A DNA stretch of 64,000 bases, from the NCBI GenBank assembly GCA_012033595.1, contig JAAUQL010000013.1:1-64000 (forward strand), in the 5' to 3' direction. Source of the DNA: Cyclobacteriaceae bacterium (GTDB lineage: Bacteria > Bacteroidota > Bacteroidia > Cytophagales > Cyclobacteriaceae). Shown here in pieces: positions 1 to 8,659 of this stretch (positions are counted from its first letter, which is position 1; the number at the start of each line of letters is the position of its first letter). A program made the position numbers and the translations under genes. Under the pieces are notes generated by a model. It had not been told where the DNA came from and searched no databases. It saw only the letters and a program-made list of their open reading frames with translations.

Positions 1-2
1 AA

Positions 3-1089
3 TTATACAAGTTCATCAGGTTCTTGCCTGCATCGAGCGGTGGCTTTGAGCATCAAAAACATGGCACGGAACTCAGTGGCTGTATTGACTAAGATATAGG
101 CATCGGCCTGGCCAAGCACCTGTGACGTGGTAAAAGCCCTTTGAGCCTCCATGATATCGTCGGCATAAAAATATTTTCTTGTGATTTTGCTTTAATAAAG
201 GCTCCCATTCTCTATTCATCATGCTGTCTAGCGGTATGTTGATGGCGAGGGGCAAGTGCCAACCCTTGTAGGCTTCGGGCGAACGTACATCTATCACATT
301 CCACTTGTAATAGTTGTTGACAATCTCAAAAGCCAGTTTGTCTCCATCAATTGATTTGGCCAAGGCCGCTTGCAGATTGGAAGGATCGTTGATTTGTGCT
401 TCGATGCGTTCTGACCTATTGGGCATAAAACCCGTAACAGCGATGACCACCAGGGGAATCATTGCGATAAGCGACATCCTTAAGACCCTTTTCCTCGGTA
501 AGCTGAAAGTGGTTTGATTGACCCTGGACTCTACCCAGGTGACAAATACAAAAATGCCAATAGCCGTAGCCGAAAGCATGAACGCAAAGCCAATCTGCGA
601 AATGCCCATGAGCTCCGGCACGGTAATATCGCCCCAATCACCAGCTACATACATGTCTGACAACAATGGGTAAAATTCCATAAAAAAATAAACCCCAACG
701 AACGACCCAAGCACGAAGAAAATACCATCTAGTTTGCCAATAGCCGAAGCACAAAGGCTGGTGCCCGGGCAAAATCCTCCAATTATAAATCCTGCCCCCA
801 TGATCAAGCCGCCAATGATCGCCGAATTTAAGAAGGTGGGGTTGATATAAACCAGGCTCATGTCCAGCAAACCAAAATGAGCAAAAGCAAGCACGCCGAT
901 CATGGCGGTGATGCCAGCGGTAAAGAACACCTTGAGCACCACAAAATTGTACCCATAAAACAAGCCTACCAGCTTTTTGGAATTGGAGAAACCCGCCTGC
1001 TCCAATATAAACCCGAAGCCAACACCGAGGATCAGGGCGATGATTAAGTCGAATTCGTTGCTGATAATTATTGGCACCAAAGGACCCAT
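3..1089 (-). CDS. YeeE/YedE transporter fused to rhodanese-like domain (frameshifted)
   Basis: The N-terminal ~225 residues form a hydrophobic YeeE/YedE-type protein (about six membrane segments) with the family motif GGFCPGTSLC at residues 104-113; the family takes up thiosulfate or related sulfur compounds. After residue ~260 a rhodanese-like domain begins (NVIDVRSPEAYKGWHLP). As read, the frame ends at 73, but the neighbouring frame continues with sensible rhodanese sequence (ADDIMEAQRAF, then QADAYILVN) to a stop at 3-5. Removing one T from the T5 run (minus strand, ~165-169) restores one 361-residue protein. In the restored protein the position of the usual catalytic Cys reads Tyr-Ala, so the domain may not be an active sulfurtransferase, though the frameshift lies just beside it. 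It is the last gene of the operon that starts with the octaheme cytochrome; the gap to the preceding gene is 20 bases. Confidence 0.8.
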
Positions 1090-1109
1090 AGTATCTGTAG
1101 TTTAATAAG

Positions 1110-1637
1110 TTATATCCAAATTTTTCTAAAAAAATATGCCAGAGCATACGCAGCGCCAAAAATGGCCATCATGGTGAGAATGCCTCCAAACGACATTACC
1201 GCCATGCCACTGAGCGCTGAGCCACTTGTGCATCCACGGCCAAGTTGTGACCCTAAGCCAAACAAGATTCCGCCCAAACCGGCCAGAAGCAGCCTGGTCT
1301 TGTTGGTGATCTTATAGCCTTTGTCGATTTTGAAGCCCAACCTGTTGGAAATGATGCCTGAAAAGAATGCCCCGATCACCACGCCAACAATCTCAAAAAA
1401 CAACCAGCTTTTGAGCGGGCTGTCCGGACTGGCTGCATACTGCCGGTAGTATTCGCCACCCGCCCACTGATCGGGCTGAAAGGTTTTAACCAAAAGCAGC
1501 ACCATCGACTTGACACCTCCACTCGCTCCAAGTCCCCTGCCTGTGATATAGATGGTGACCAAGAGCAATATTCCCAACAGAAATCCGGCTATATACGGAT
1601 TCATGTATGGACGCATAACTTCTTCTTGCTTTTTCAT
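1110..1637 (-). CDS. YeeE/YedE family sulfur-compound transporter
   Basis: A 175-residue membrane protein with about four hydrophobic segments (residues ~14-32, 79-97, 114-132, 143-168). It carries the second typical YeeE/YedE motif, GRGCTSG, at residues 133-139, whose Cys is thought to handle thiosulfate sulfur during transport. The downstream gene carries the other Cys motif (CPGTSLC), so the two genes probably act as halves of one transport unit, as is common where YeeE is split. It lies 18 bases downstream of the cytochrome b gene on the same strand. The substrate is inferred from the family and from the sulfur context. Confidence 0.85.
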   Translation of the reverse strand: MKKQEEVMRPYMNPYIAGFLLGILLLVTIYITGRGLGASGGVKSMVLLLVKTFQPDQWAGGEYYRQYAASPDSPLKSWLFFEIVGVVIGAFFSGIISNRLGFKIDKGYKITNKTRLLLAGLGGILFGLGSQLGRGCTSGSALSGMAVMSFGGILTMMAIFGAAYALAYFFRKIWI

Positions 1638-1655
1638 CTTTTAAAATTTTACTGT

Positions 1656-2318
1656 TCAGGCTGCTATCGAATCTTTTTCTTTCTTTACTTTTTTGTCCGT
1701 TTCCGGCTCATCGACATCTTCCAGTTCTTCATAGCCGGTAATCATCGCCTTGATGTTGGAAGTAAGCGTCCGCCCTGTAGTGGTCATGTACACATGCACT
1801 ATCAGAAAGGTAATGAGCATGAAGGCACCAAACGTATGCCCGATGGCAATTACATCCAATGGAATTTTTCCGATGATTACCATGCTGTTTGCATCCACTT
1901 GTTTGTGAAGCATATACAGTACCCCGGTAATGACCACCAGAGGGATAAGCACTATTTTGAAGCTCAGGTAGGTGAGAACCTGCAGTGGATTGAGCTTTTG
2001 CAGGGCTGTTTTGCGGGTTGGGTGTCCTTCTTTGTTAAATATCCCCACGGTATAGTATCGTATTTGGGCTTTCAGGTTTTTAAAAGAAGGGATGTATTGC
2101 TTCCACTCCCCGGTGGTGAAATGCCAGAATATGGCAAATACGATAAGTGCCAGCAGCAGATATGCCGCTATTCGGTGGTACATAACGGCCTTTTCAAAAC
2201 CAAACACATGAATGGAATCGTGTACCTCAAAACCCGTTAAACTCAAGAACATAATCAGACTGGCCTGCGACCAGTGCCAGAATCGCTCGAAACGCTTATA
2301 AATATATTCCTTTTTCAT
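1656..2318 (-). CDS. cytochrome b/b561-type membrane subunit
   Basis: A 220-residue integral membrane protein with four predicted helices and a charged C-terminal tail. Histidines lie where di-heme b-type subunits have them (RFWHW near residue 15, VMYHR near 48, FAIFWHF near 65, and IAIGHTFGAF with IVHVY in the last helix). This arrangement matches the cytochrome b family that includes hydrogenase and thiosulfate-reductase membrane subunits. Placed 26 bases after the octaheme cytochrome gene, it is the likely quinol-oxidising partner that passes electrons to, or takes them from, that cytochrome. The exact electron-flow direction cannot be read from sequence. Confidence 0.85.
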   Translation of the reverse strand: MKKEYIYKRFERFWHWSQASLIMFLSLTGFEVHDSIHVFGFEKAVMYHRIAAYLLLALIVFAIFWHFTTGEWKQYIPSFKNLKAQIRYYTVGIFNKEGHPTRKTALQKLNPLQVLTYLSFKIVLIPLVVITGVLYMLHKQVDANSMVIIGKIPLDVIAIGHTFGAFMLITFLIVHVYMTTTGRTLTSNIKAMITGYEELEDVDEPETDKKVKKEKDSIAA

Positions 2319-2344
2319 AGCTGTATTTTTTTCTACCTCCCTGT

Positions 2345-3979
2345 CTATTCCCCATGCTGTCGTTTCAATATTTTATTCTCCGGTTTCCAATTTTGCTGCT
2401 TTTTCCAATTTGATGTTTGAAAAAACCTGGCAAATCCATGGATAAAGATGCCTGCCAGGGCCAGTATAATGGCATACCTGCCAATTTTGTCCAGTATGGC
2501 GTGTTTGTCTCTGCCAGGCATATAAAAATCGTCGAGTCCGGCCAGTCGACTATTGGTACTATTGTGGCATTCGGCACATGAAACTGCCTGCTCCTTAGGA
2601 GCCACCATATGGTTGATGGGCCAATACATTTCTGTCTGCACAAAACCATACTCGCCACTGTAGGGCAGTCCGATGCGCTTCATACCGGCTGCGGCGGCAT
2701 CATTCCAATTGAAGTCCACCCAATAGGCACTGTCGCCCGAGTCGAAGGAATAAAGCTTTGGCTGAATGAGCATCTTATACTTTTTGTCGTAAATCTGGTC
2801 TCCGCGATGGATTTTAACGGGAACGATCTTCGACTCCGGGTCGCTGTGGGAGCCAATCAGCTGATTCATGGTCACTATTTTGCTGTCGTCGATGGTGTCA
2901 CCGAGCAGATAGTGGTCGGCATTGCCATTGAACCACACATAGTCAGGCTGTATGTTTTTGTCCCATTCAAAACTGCCTTTTATCGACATATAGGTGTGGT
3001 TGCCCAGGCTGTCTTCTTCTGTAAAAGCCAGTCCATTTTCCAGTCGACCGGCCTCAGACCATTTCCAGTTCATTTTGGTAGAGTTCACTTTGGCATATGT
3101 AGGAATATGGCATGCCTGGCACGAAACTTTGGCGGTATGGGTATTAAGCAACTGTTCGTGATGAGGCGTATTGCTATGGCACGATTCGCACGTAGCGCGG
3201 TTTACATTGTTGGAAGACACCGAGTACAATTTGCCACTGATATCGTGGTTTTGGGTGGTGTGGCAAGCGGTGCATTCCATGTCCATGCCGCCGGCAGTCA
3301 TGTGTACATCTACTTCGCGGTCGCAGCCGATAATGCCCTCTTCCAGGTCTCCGTGCTTCACATTGTTACCTCCACCGCTGTAGAAGTGGCAAGCACCGCA
3401 ATTTGCCTTCTGGGGATTCCCGACGTGTTGAGCGACTTCGGTAAGGTTTACCTCCCGGTCGGGGTAGCCGGCCAGTGAAGTTCCTTTGATATACAACTCG
3501 CTATTGTCGTGGCATACCATGCAATCGACATTTTTTTTATTTTCAAAATCGAATTGATCATCGCTCATCCCAAAGCCTATATGGCATTTGGCGCAAGCCT
3601 GTTCGTTGCTTTCAGCACCAATGCAGAAGTTGTTGAGGATATTTTTTTTGCCAATGTTCTTAATGCCCCGCCCTTCGATATAGGAAACCCGCTCCCAGTT
3701 CCAATGTGCCGAGGCCATAATTTCTTTATGCGTACCATTGTGGCATTCGAGACATGCCATGGTAACTTCCTGTGGCGAGGTAAATTTTTGTTGCAACGAA
3801 GTGAAGAGGCTATGATCGACCGAAGCAGTATCCTTGATGGCGTACTTATTTTTGAGCACCTCCAGCTTCAGGTTTGGCTCTGGCTGCTGGTGAAAGTAGT
3901 TGATGGCCAACAACGCGACGAAAGCTACAACAAAGACAAGGATGATATTCCTTGCCATTCTTATCGACATCTTATCCAT
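2345..3979 (-). CDS. octaheme c-type cytochrome, tetrathionate reductase (OTR) family
   Basis: A 544-residue multiheme cytochrome with eight CxxCH motifs at residues 76, 129, 153, 194, 236, 264, 287 and 468. An N-terminal hydrophobic anchor (residues ~10-28) and a second one near the C-terminus (~497-518) would hold it at the membrane with the hemes outside the cytoplasm. Eight CxxCH sites, seven clustered in the first 290 residues and one far downstream, fit the octaheme tetrathionate reductase family, whose Shewanella member reduces tetrathionate, nitrite and hydroxylamine in vitro. Following genes encode a cytochrome b and two YeeE-type sulfur transporters, which supports a sulfur-compound role. 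A related octaheme enzyme with nitrogen substrates cannot be excluded. Confidence 0.85.
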   Translation of the reverse strand: MDKMSIRMARNIILVFVVAFVALLAINYFHQQPEPNLKLEVLKNKYAIKDTASVDHSLFTSLQQKFTSPQEVTMACLECHNGTHKEIMASAHWNWERVSYIEGRGIKNIGKKNILNNFCIGAESNEQACAKCHIGFGMSDDQFDFENKKNVDCMVCHDNSELYIKGTSLAGYPDREVNLTEVAQHVGNPQKANCGACHFYSGGGNNVKHGDLEEGIIGCDREVDVHMTAGGMDMECTACHTTQNHDISGKLYSVSSNNVNRATCESCHSNTPHHEQLLNTHTAKVSCQACHIPTYAKVNSTKMNWKWSEAGRLENGLAFTEEDSLGNHTYMSIKGSFEWDKNIQPDYVWFNGNADHYLLGDTIDDSKIVTMNQLIGSHSDPESKIVPVKIHRGDQIYDKKYKMLIQPKLYSFDSGDSAYWVDFNWNDAAAAGMKRIGLPYSGEYGFVQTEMYWPINHMVAPKEQAVSCAECHNSTNSRLAGLDDFYMPGRDKHAILDKIGRYAIILALAGIFIHGFARFFQTSNWKKQQNWKPENKILKRQHGE

Positions 3980-4488
3980 ACTAAAATCGTCTTTTAGTTT
4001 TACTTTACGTCAAAGTTAAATCCGCCAAAAACGACTTATATGACTTTCGTCACACAGGAAATTTGCTGCTCTACAAAATCATATTTTGCACTTTTTGAAT
4101 ATTTATATTTTAATATATTAACTTTTTGAAGTCCCAATCAACATTATCAATTTTCATGTTTGTACTTATACAATAATTTACTTTGAAAGATATGGTCAGC
4201 AGAACGCCATAAATGGTCGATTTACATGACCATAATCATATTCTGAGACAGCTTTTTTTTTGCGAGAATTATTATTCCCCCGCAGAAATGTGAGCGCTTT
4301 CTTTGCAGATTTGAATTCAAGACAGCTTAGCAAAGACTCACCTTCGCACTACTGAAATCGCATTTATGCCATCTGTACCTGGTAATCCTCCAAATCGCAA
4401 ATTATGGATAGGGCGGCGAAGGTAAAGTTAATCATATTGGCTTCAACAGGAAATGAATATCCCGGTAGGCTAAGGGCAAAGTATCCCC
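3980..4488. other. intergenic region between octaheme operon and asnB
   Basis: About 500 bases without a coding frame I would accept. It holds the putative promoter at 4011-4018, is AT-rich, and shows no strong terminator hairpin for the asparagine synthetase gene that ends at 4489. Confidence 0.5.
4011..4018 (-). promoter_or_regulatory. possible -7 element of the octaheme operon
   Basis: Read on the minus strand this is TAACTTTG, a perfect match to the Bacteroidota -7 consensus TAnnTTTG, 32 bases before the cytochrome start codon. I do not find a convincing TTTG -33 element at the expected distance, so the call is tentative. Confidence 0.4.
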
Positions 4489-6393
4489 TCATTCAAAATA
4501 CTTTTTCCACCACCATTGAAATACGATCAAAGCCCAAATGGTCGCATGAGCATCGCGGGGATTCATGGAAAACAGTTGCTTTTTAAGTGCCCCAATGGCC
4601 TTGGGATCAAATATTTGCTGCTGCTCAATAAAGCGGTCGCCGAGCAAATCGTCCGCTATCAGCGATTTCAACCCTCCTCTGAACCACTTGAGCAAAGGTA
4701 CCTCAAAGCCCTTTTTTGGTCTGTTGTACAATTCTGCCGGTAGCATATCTCTAAACGCATCCTGCAATATTCTTTTGCGGATATGGGGGTTGATTTTGGA
4801 AGAAACCGGCAAAGAAAATACGTAATCGACCACCTGGTGATCGAGAAAAGGTACCCGCACTTCTAAGCCATGAGCCATCGACATGAGATCAACCTTGCGC
4901 AGCATGTCGTTGGGCAATACCAATTGCATATCGGTAAGCAGCAATTCATTGAAGTCCTTTTCTGAAGAAATGGAGCTCAATAAACCGCGCTTCGCGGCAA
5001 AATATGCGCTTTGGTTCAGTGCTGCCTTGGAGTTTGGATGTAGCAATCGCAAGGCCTGATCTTCGGTAGCCAAAGTGGCCCATGCCCAATAGCGGTCTTT
5101 TTGCCTGAGCTTTAGTCCAAGGCCATATTTTTCCGCTTGCCTGATTTTATTGGAGATGGAGCCATTTCTCGATTTGGGGATATGCCGCAGCCATGGCCCA
5201 AATGTTTTTATCAACGCGTTGAACCCCCCGGGCGTCATGGCTTTGAGGTGTGCCGAATGCTTGTTGTATCCTGAAAAAAGCTCATCGGCTCCATCACCAG
5301 ACAAAGCCACCGTGACATGTGATTTTGTTCTTTTACTTAAAATATAGGTAGGAATGGCTGAGGAATCGGCAAAGGGCTGGTCTATGGTATCGAGGATTTC
5401 GAACAAATGCTCATACAGATCGTCGTTGGTAAGGGAGAAAACGGTATGGTTGGTCTGGAACCTTTTGGCCACCAGATTGGCGTAGTGTGTTTCGTCAAAA
5501 AAAGGCTCGTCGCGATAGCCGATACTAAAGGTGCACAGGTCGGCTTTGTGCTGCCTGGCGATGCCCGAGATAATCGACGAATCTATTCCCCCACTCAAAA
5601 ATGTACCCAGGGGCACATCGGCCACCAGCCTGCGCTGCACAGACTCCTCTACCAGTGTGCGCAAGTGAGTTTGTTGCCGGGCATAGCTTTCCTGATTTTG
5701 CGACACATTTTGTGCCTCGTATCCGATGCTGTAATATGCGCTGCTCGTATATCCCTGAGCCGAAATATGAGCAAAAAATCCTGGCGCCAACATTTTTACC
5801 CCGGCAATCATAGTATCTGGGGCAGGTGTATAATTGAGCTGCAAATAGCTATAAAGTGATTGGAAATCCAGCTGTTTTTCTATGCCATATGCAAGAATGG
5901 AATGCATATCGGAGGCAAAAAGCAATTTATCATCGTCATGGTAGATGTACAGTGGCTTAATGCCAAAGCGATCGCGCGCCAAAAAGAGCGAATTTTCGAG
6001 CTCGTCATAGATTGCAAACGCAAAAAATCCATTGAGCTTCTCCAGGCATTGTGTTTTGTATTTGATGTATTCATATAGTAAGACCTCCGTGTCGGAAGTA
6101 GAACTAAATGCAATGCCATCGTTGAGCAAATCTTCCTTTAGCAATTTGTAATTATATATTTCGCCATTGAAAACGATGGTGTATCGGCCGGAGGCATCTT
6201 TCATAGGCTGTGCGGCGAGGTAGCTCACGTCAATGATCGAAAGCCGCCGGTGGCCCAGGCCAATGTGGTCATTCATCCATACCCCCCGTGCATCCGGACC
6301 GCGCCTGGCGATTTTGTCGGTAGCATTGGGAAGATTGATCATGTGCATTTTGCCAACTAGGTTTTTGGCATAAATTCCGGTAATTCCACACAT
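4489..6393 (-). CDS. asnB: asparagine synthetase (glutamine-hydrolysing)
   Basis: The 634-residue protein begins MCGITGIY, exposing the catalytic Cys2 of class II glutamine amidotransferases. The glutaminase half shows RRGPDARG and FNGEIYN; the synthetase half shows the PP-loop ATP motif LSGGIDSS near residue 265 and SGDGADELFSGY. It would convert aspartate, glutamine and ATP to asparagine and glutamate in the cytoplasm. The window has a second AsnB-like gene at 54.5 kb inside a glycosyltransferase operon; this one stands alone and may be either the metabolic enzyme or a cell-surface amidotransferase. Length is somewhat above the 550-residue E. coli enzyme and typical of the ~610-630 residue bacterial type. 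Confidence 0.9.
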   Translation of the reverse strand: MCGITGIYAKNLVGKMHMINLPNATDKIARRGPDARGVWMNDHIGLGHRRLSIIDVSYLAAQPMKDASGRYTIVFNGEIYNYKLLKEDLLNDGIAFSSTSDTEVLLYEYIKYKTQCLEKLNGFFAFAIYDELENSLFLARDRFGIKPLYIYHDDDKLLFASDMHSILAYGIEKQLDFQSLYSYLQLNYTPAPDTMIAGVKMLAPGFFAHISAQGYTSSAYYSIGYEAQNVSQNQESYARQQTHLRTLVEESVQRRLVADVPLGTFLSGGIDSSIISGIARQHKADLCTFSIGYRDEPFFDETHYANLVAKRFQTNHTVFSLTNDDLYEHLFEILDTIDQPFADSSAIPTYILSKRTKSHVTVALSGDGADELFSGYNKHSAHLKAMTPGGFNALIKTFGPWLRHIPKSRNGSISNKIRQAEKYGLGLKLRQKDRYWAWATLATEDQALRLLHPNSKAALNQSAYFAAKRGLLSSISSEKDFNELLLTDMQLVLPNDMLRKVDLMSMAHGLEVRVPFLDHQVVDYVFSLPVSSKINPHIRKRILQDAFRDMLPAELYNRPKKGFEVPLLKWFRGGLKSLIADDLLGDRFIEQQQIFDPKAIGALKKQLFSMNPRDAHATIWALIVFQWWWKKYFE

Positions 6394-6440
6394 TTTTGTT
6401 GGGGATTTTTATTAAAATAAATGATCTGGCAAACGGAAGG

Positions 6441-6448
6441 CAAATATA
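6441..6448 (-). promoter_or_regulatory. possible -7 element of asnB
   Basis: The minus strand reads TATATTTG, matching TAnnTTTG, 48 bases before the asnB start. No clear -33 TTTG is visible. Confidence 0.3.
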
Positions 6449-6741
6449 AGGGTTATGATGGTGCTGGCGGAAGTAATGACAAAAATACCGGGTTTAAAAA
6501 AAACCATTTACCACAGAAATCCGAGAGTTGAAGTTCCCCTTTTAAACCAAGCCATATTTAATGTCAGACGCGCGCCCGCCTGGAGGCGTGATGTTGGAAT
6601 TTTCAAAAATTTATCCTAACTGACCATTAAAATTCCCCGGAAAAATAAACCAAGGATCACTTTCTGCTTTTTGGCCTCCACAATCTCCGATTATTACCAT
6701 TCATTTTCAGATATTAGCCCTTTGAATAATTAAATATCGAT
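6449..6741. other. divergent intergenic region, asnB / larC
   Basis: About 290 bases between divergent genes with no coding frame or strong hairpin that I can support. It must hold the larC promoter, but no consensus match stands out. Confidence 0.4.
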
Positions 6742-7980
6742 ATGAATATTCTCAAGATCGAAGCCTTTTCGGGCTTAAGCGGAGATATGTTTCTCGGAGC
6801 CCTTACCGAATTGGCTGATGCTTATGATGAAATCGCGCAATTGCCGAAGCTGTTGCATCTGGATAAGGTAGAAGTGAAAATTACCCATGTAGAAAAGGCA
6901 GGAATAGCATGTCGGCATATCAAAATCCTGGACAATAATGAATATTATGATCAAAAACCCATACAGGCGCAGCAAGCCGTCTTCGAACCAGGAAAATCGC
7001 AATTTGCCCTGGCACCGAAAAAACCGCACCATCATCACAGGCATCTGCAAGACATAGAAAAGATCATAGATAGCGGAGAGCTTAGTGATGGTGCCAGGCA
7101 GATAGCCAAAGAGATCTTCCACATTCTGGGTAAAGCCGAAGCTAAAGTGCATGGAGTAGATATCAATACCATTCATTTTCATGAAGTGGGCGCCATAGAT
7201 TCTATACTGGATATTGTCGGCACGGCCCTGCTGCTAGATAAATTGAACATTCGTTCGGCTGTGTCTACTGCCATTTGCACGGGTCATGGATTTGTAATGG
7301 CCGACCACGGGCGCATGCCCATACCTGCCCCGGCCACCAAAGAATTATTGCTCGATATGCCCACCTATGCAGGGACTGAGCGGGGGGAAATGACTACGCC
7401 GACCGGTGCGGCTATTCTACGGTTTCTACAGCCAACATTTGACATACCAGCACTTGTAGAGAAAAAAACCGGCCACGGGCCGGGGGAGAAAAATTTTGCT
7501 CACCCCAATGTACTCAGACTTAGTCTGTGTGAAACGGACACTGCCAGGAAGGACGAGCTATTTATGCTGGAAACCAATATCGATGATATGTCATCTGAAT
7601 TGCTGGGCACTGATTTTCAAGCCGGGCTATTGAAGGCCGGAGCCGTGGATTTCTACTTTACACACATTTTAATGAAAAAAGGCCGACCGGGGACGCTCAT
7701 TTCTATATTTGCCCACAGGCATATGGTAGATACCATCAGCAGTTTTTTACTGGAAAACACCAGCACCATAGGTGTTCGCTACTACCCGGTGCACCGACAG
7801 ATTTTGAGCCGCTCCTTAAAGTCCGTCAAAACTTCCCTCGGCGAGGTGGATGTAAAAGAAGTGATATTGCCCTCGGGCAAAAAGCGCCTGACACTGGAAT
7901 ATGATTCGTGTAGTCAAATTGCCAAAAAACTACAGATACCTGTCGCTGAGGTATTTGCACAACTGAACAAAGAAATTTAG
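6742..7980 (+). CDS. larC: LarC, nickel-pincer cofactor biosynthesis protein
   Basis: The 412-residue protein starts with the hallmark ILKIEAFSGLSGDMFLGAL and contains a His-rich segment KPHHHHRHL, IHFHEVGAIDSI, the CTGHG segment, and TNIDDMSSELLG in the second half. These are signatures of LarC (formerly DUF111), the CTP-dependent cyclometallase that inserts nickel into the pincer cofactor of lactate racemase and related enzymes. In Lactobacillus plantarum the two parts are joined by a programmed frameshift; here they are one continuous frame. No larA, larB or larE is present in the window, so its client enzyme must be encoded elsewhere. A peroxiredoxin-like gene follows after 43 bases on the same strand. 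Confidence 0.9.
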   Translation: MNILKIEAFSGLSGDMFLGALTELADAYDEIAQLPKLLHLDKVEVKITHVEKAGIACRHIKILDNNEYYDQKPIQAQQAVFEPGKSQFALAPKKPHHHHRHLQDIEKIIDSGELSDGARQIAKEIFHILGKAEAKVHGVDINTIHFHEVGAIDSILDIVGTALLLDKLNIRSAVSTAICTGHGFVMADHGRMPIPAPATKELLLDMPTYAGTERGEMTTPTGAAILRFLQPTFDIPALVEKKTGHGPGEKNFAHPNVLRLSLCETDTARKDELFMLETNIDDMSSELLGTDFQAGLLKAGAVDFYFTHILMKKGRPGTLISIFAHRHMVDTISSFLLENTSTIGVRYYPVHRQILSRSLKSVKTSLGEVDVKEVILPSGKKRLTLEYDSCSQIAKKLQIPVAEVFAQLNKEI

Positions 7981-8023
7981 GGAATGGTATCAGTAGAAGC
8001 TGATCATGAAATGATGGAAAATT

Positions 8024-8586
8024 ATGGAATCAAGAATAGTATTGGACATCAATGTAACAGCACCTGTTTTTAACCTGATTGATATATTTGGCAGCCGGGT
8101 AAATTTGGCCGAATATAAAGGTAAGCGGGTTTTCATTGCTTTTTTCAGACATGCCGGTTGCCCGTTTTGCAACCTGCGGGTGCATGTGCTTCAAAAGAAA
8201 TATGATGTGCTAAAGGCCAAAAACATGGAAATGATTTTCTTTTTTGAATCTACTGAAAAAGTGCTTTTGTCAAGCACGTTTCACAGTGAGGTATCTCCCA
8301 TTCCGCTGATTGCTGATCCGGAAAAATCTGGTACCAAACCTATGGTGTCGAACATTCTGCGGCCAAGTCGGCATTCAGCCATTTGACTTCCTTCATCCAA
8401 ACGGCGATTAAGGCCAAAATGAAACATTTACCTATGCATATGATGGCTGGAAAGGAATCGATCAGCACCATGCCGGCTGAGTTTCTGCTGGACGAAAACC
8501 TTATCATCCGCAAAGTTCATTATTCCAATGGATTGAATGATCGTATGTCATTGGAGCTTATCATGGACTTTGCATCCCGCCAATAA
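8024..8586 (+). CDS. peroxiredoxin-like (AhpC/TSA) protein (frameshifted)
   Basis: The first frame (8024-8386) has the thioredoxin-fold start and the motif FFRHAGCPFCNLRV near residue 50, a CxxC version of the AhpC/TSA active site. It then runs into nonsense. The neighbouring frame from ~8326 continues as KIWYQTYGVEHSAAKSAF and through PAEFLLDENLIIRK to the stop at 8586, which is normal for the family. Adding one A to the A5 run at 8322-8326 yields a single 187-residue protein. The product is probably a cytoplasmic thiol peroxidase or oxidoreductase. It may be co-transcribed with larC, 43 bases upstream; a terminator follows. Confidence 0.75.
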
Positions 8587-8601
8587 ACTGGCTTTTAAAA
8601 T

Positions 8602-8639
8602 AAAAAACCTTCTGAATTTTGAGATCAAGAAGGTTTTTT
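8602..8639. terminator. bidirectional terminator
   Basis: A perfect 12-base stem (AAAAAACCTTCT with AGAAGGTTTTTT) around a 14-base loop, between the convergent peroxiredoxin-like and kduD genes. T-runs on both strands suit termination in both directions. Confidence 0.85.
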
Positions 8640-8659
8640 ATGAAAAAAAATCCGCTTCC

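Noticed and set aside
2609-3478. Long plus-strand frame opposite the octaheme cytochrome
   Set aside because: It mirrors the GC-rich CxxCH coding strand; the minus-strand protein has eight heme motifs, so the antisense frame is a shadow.
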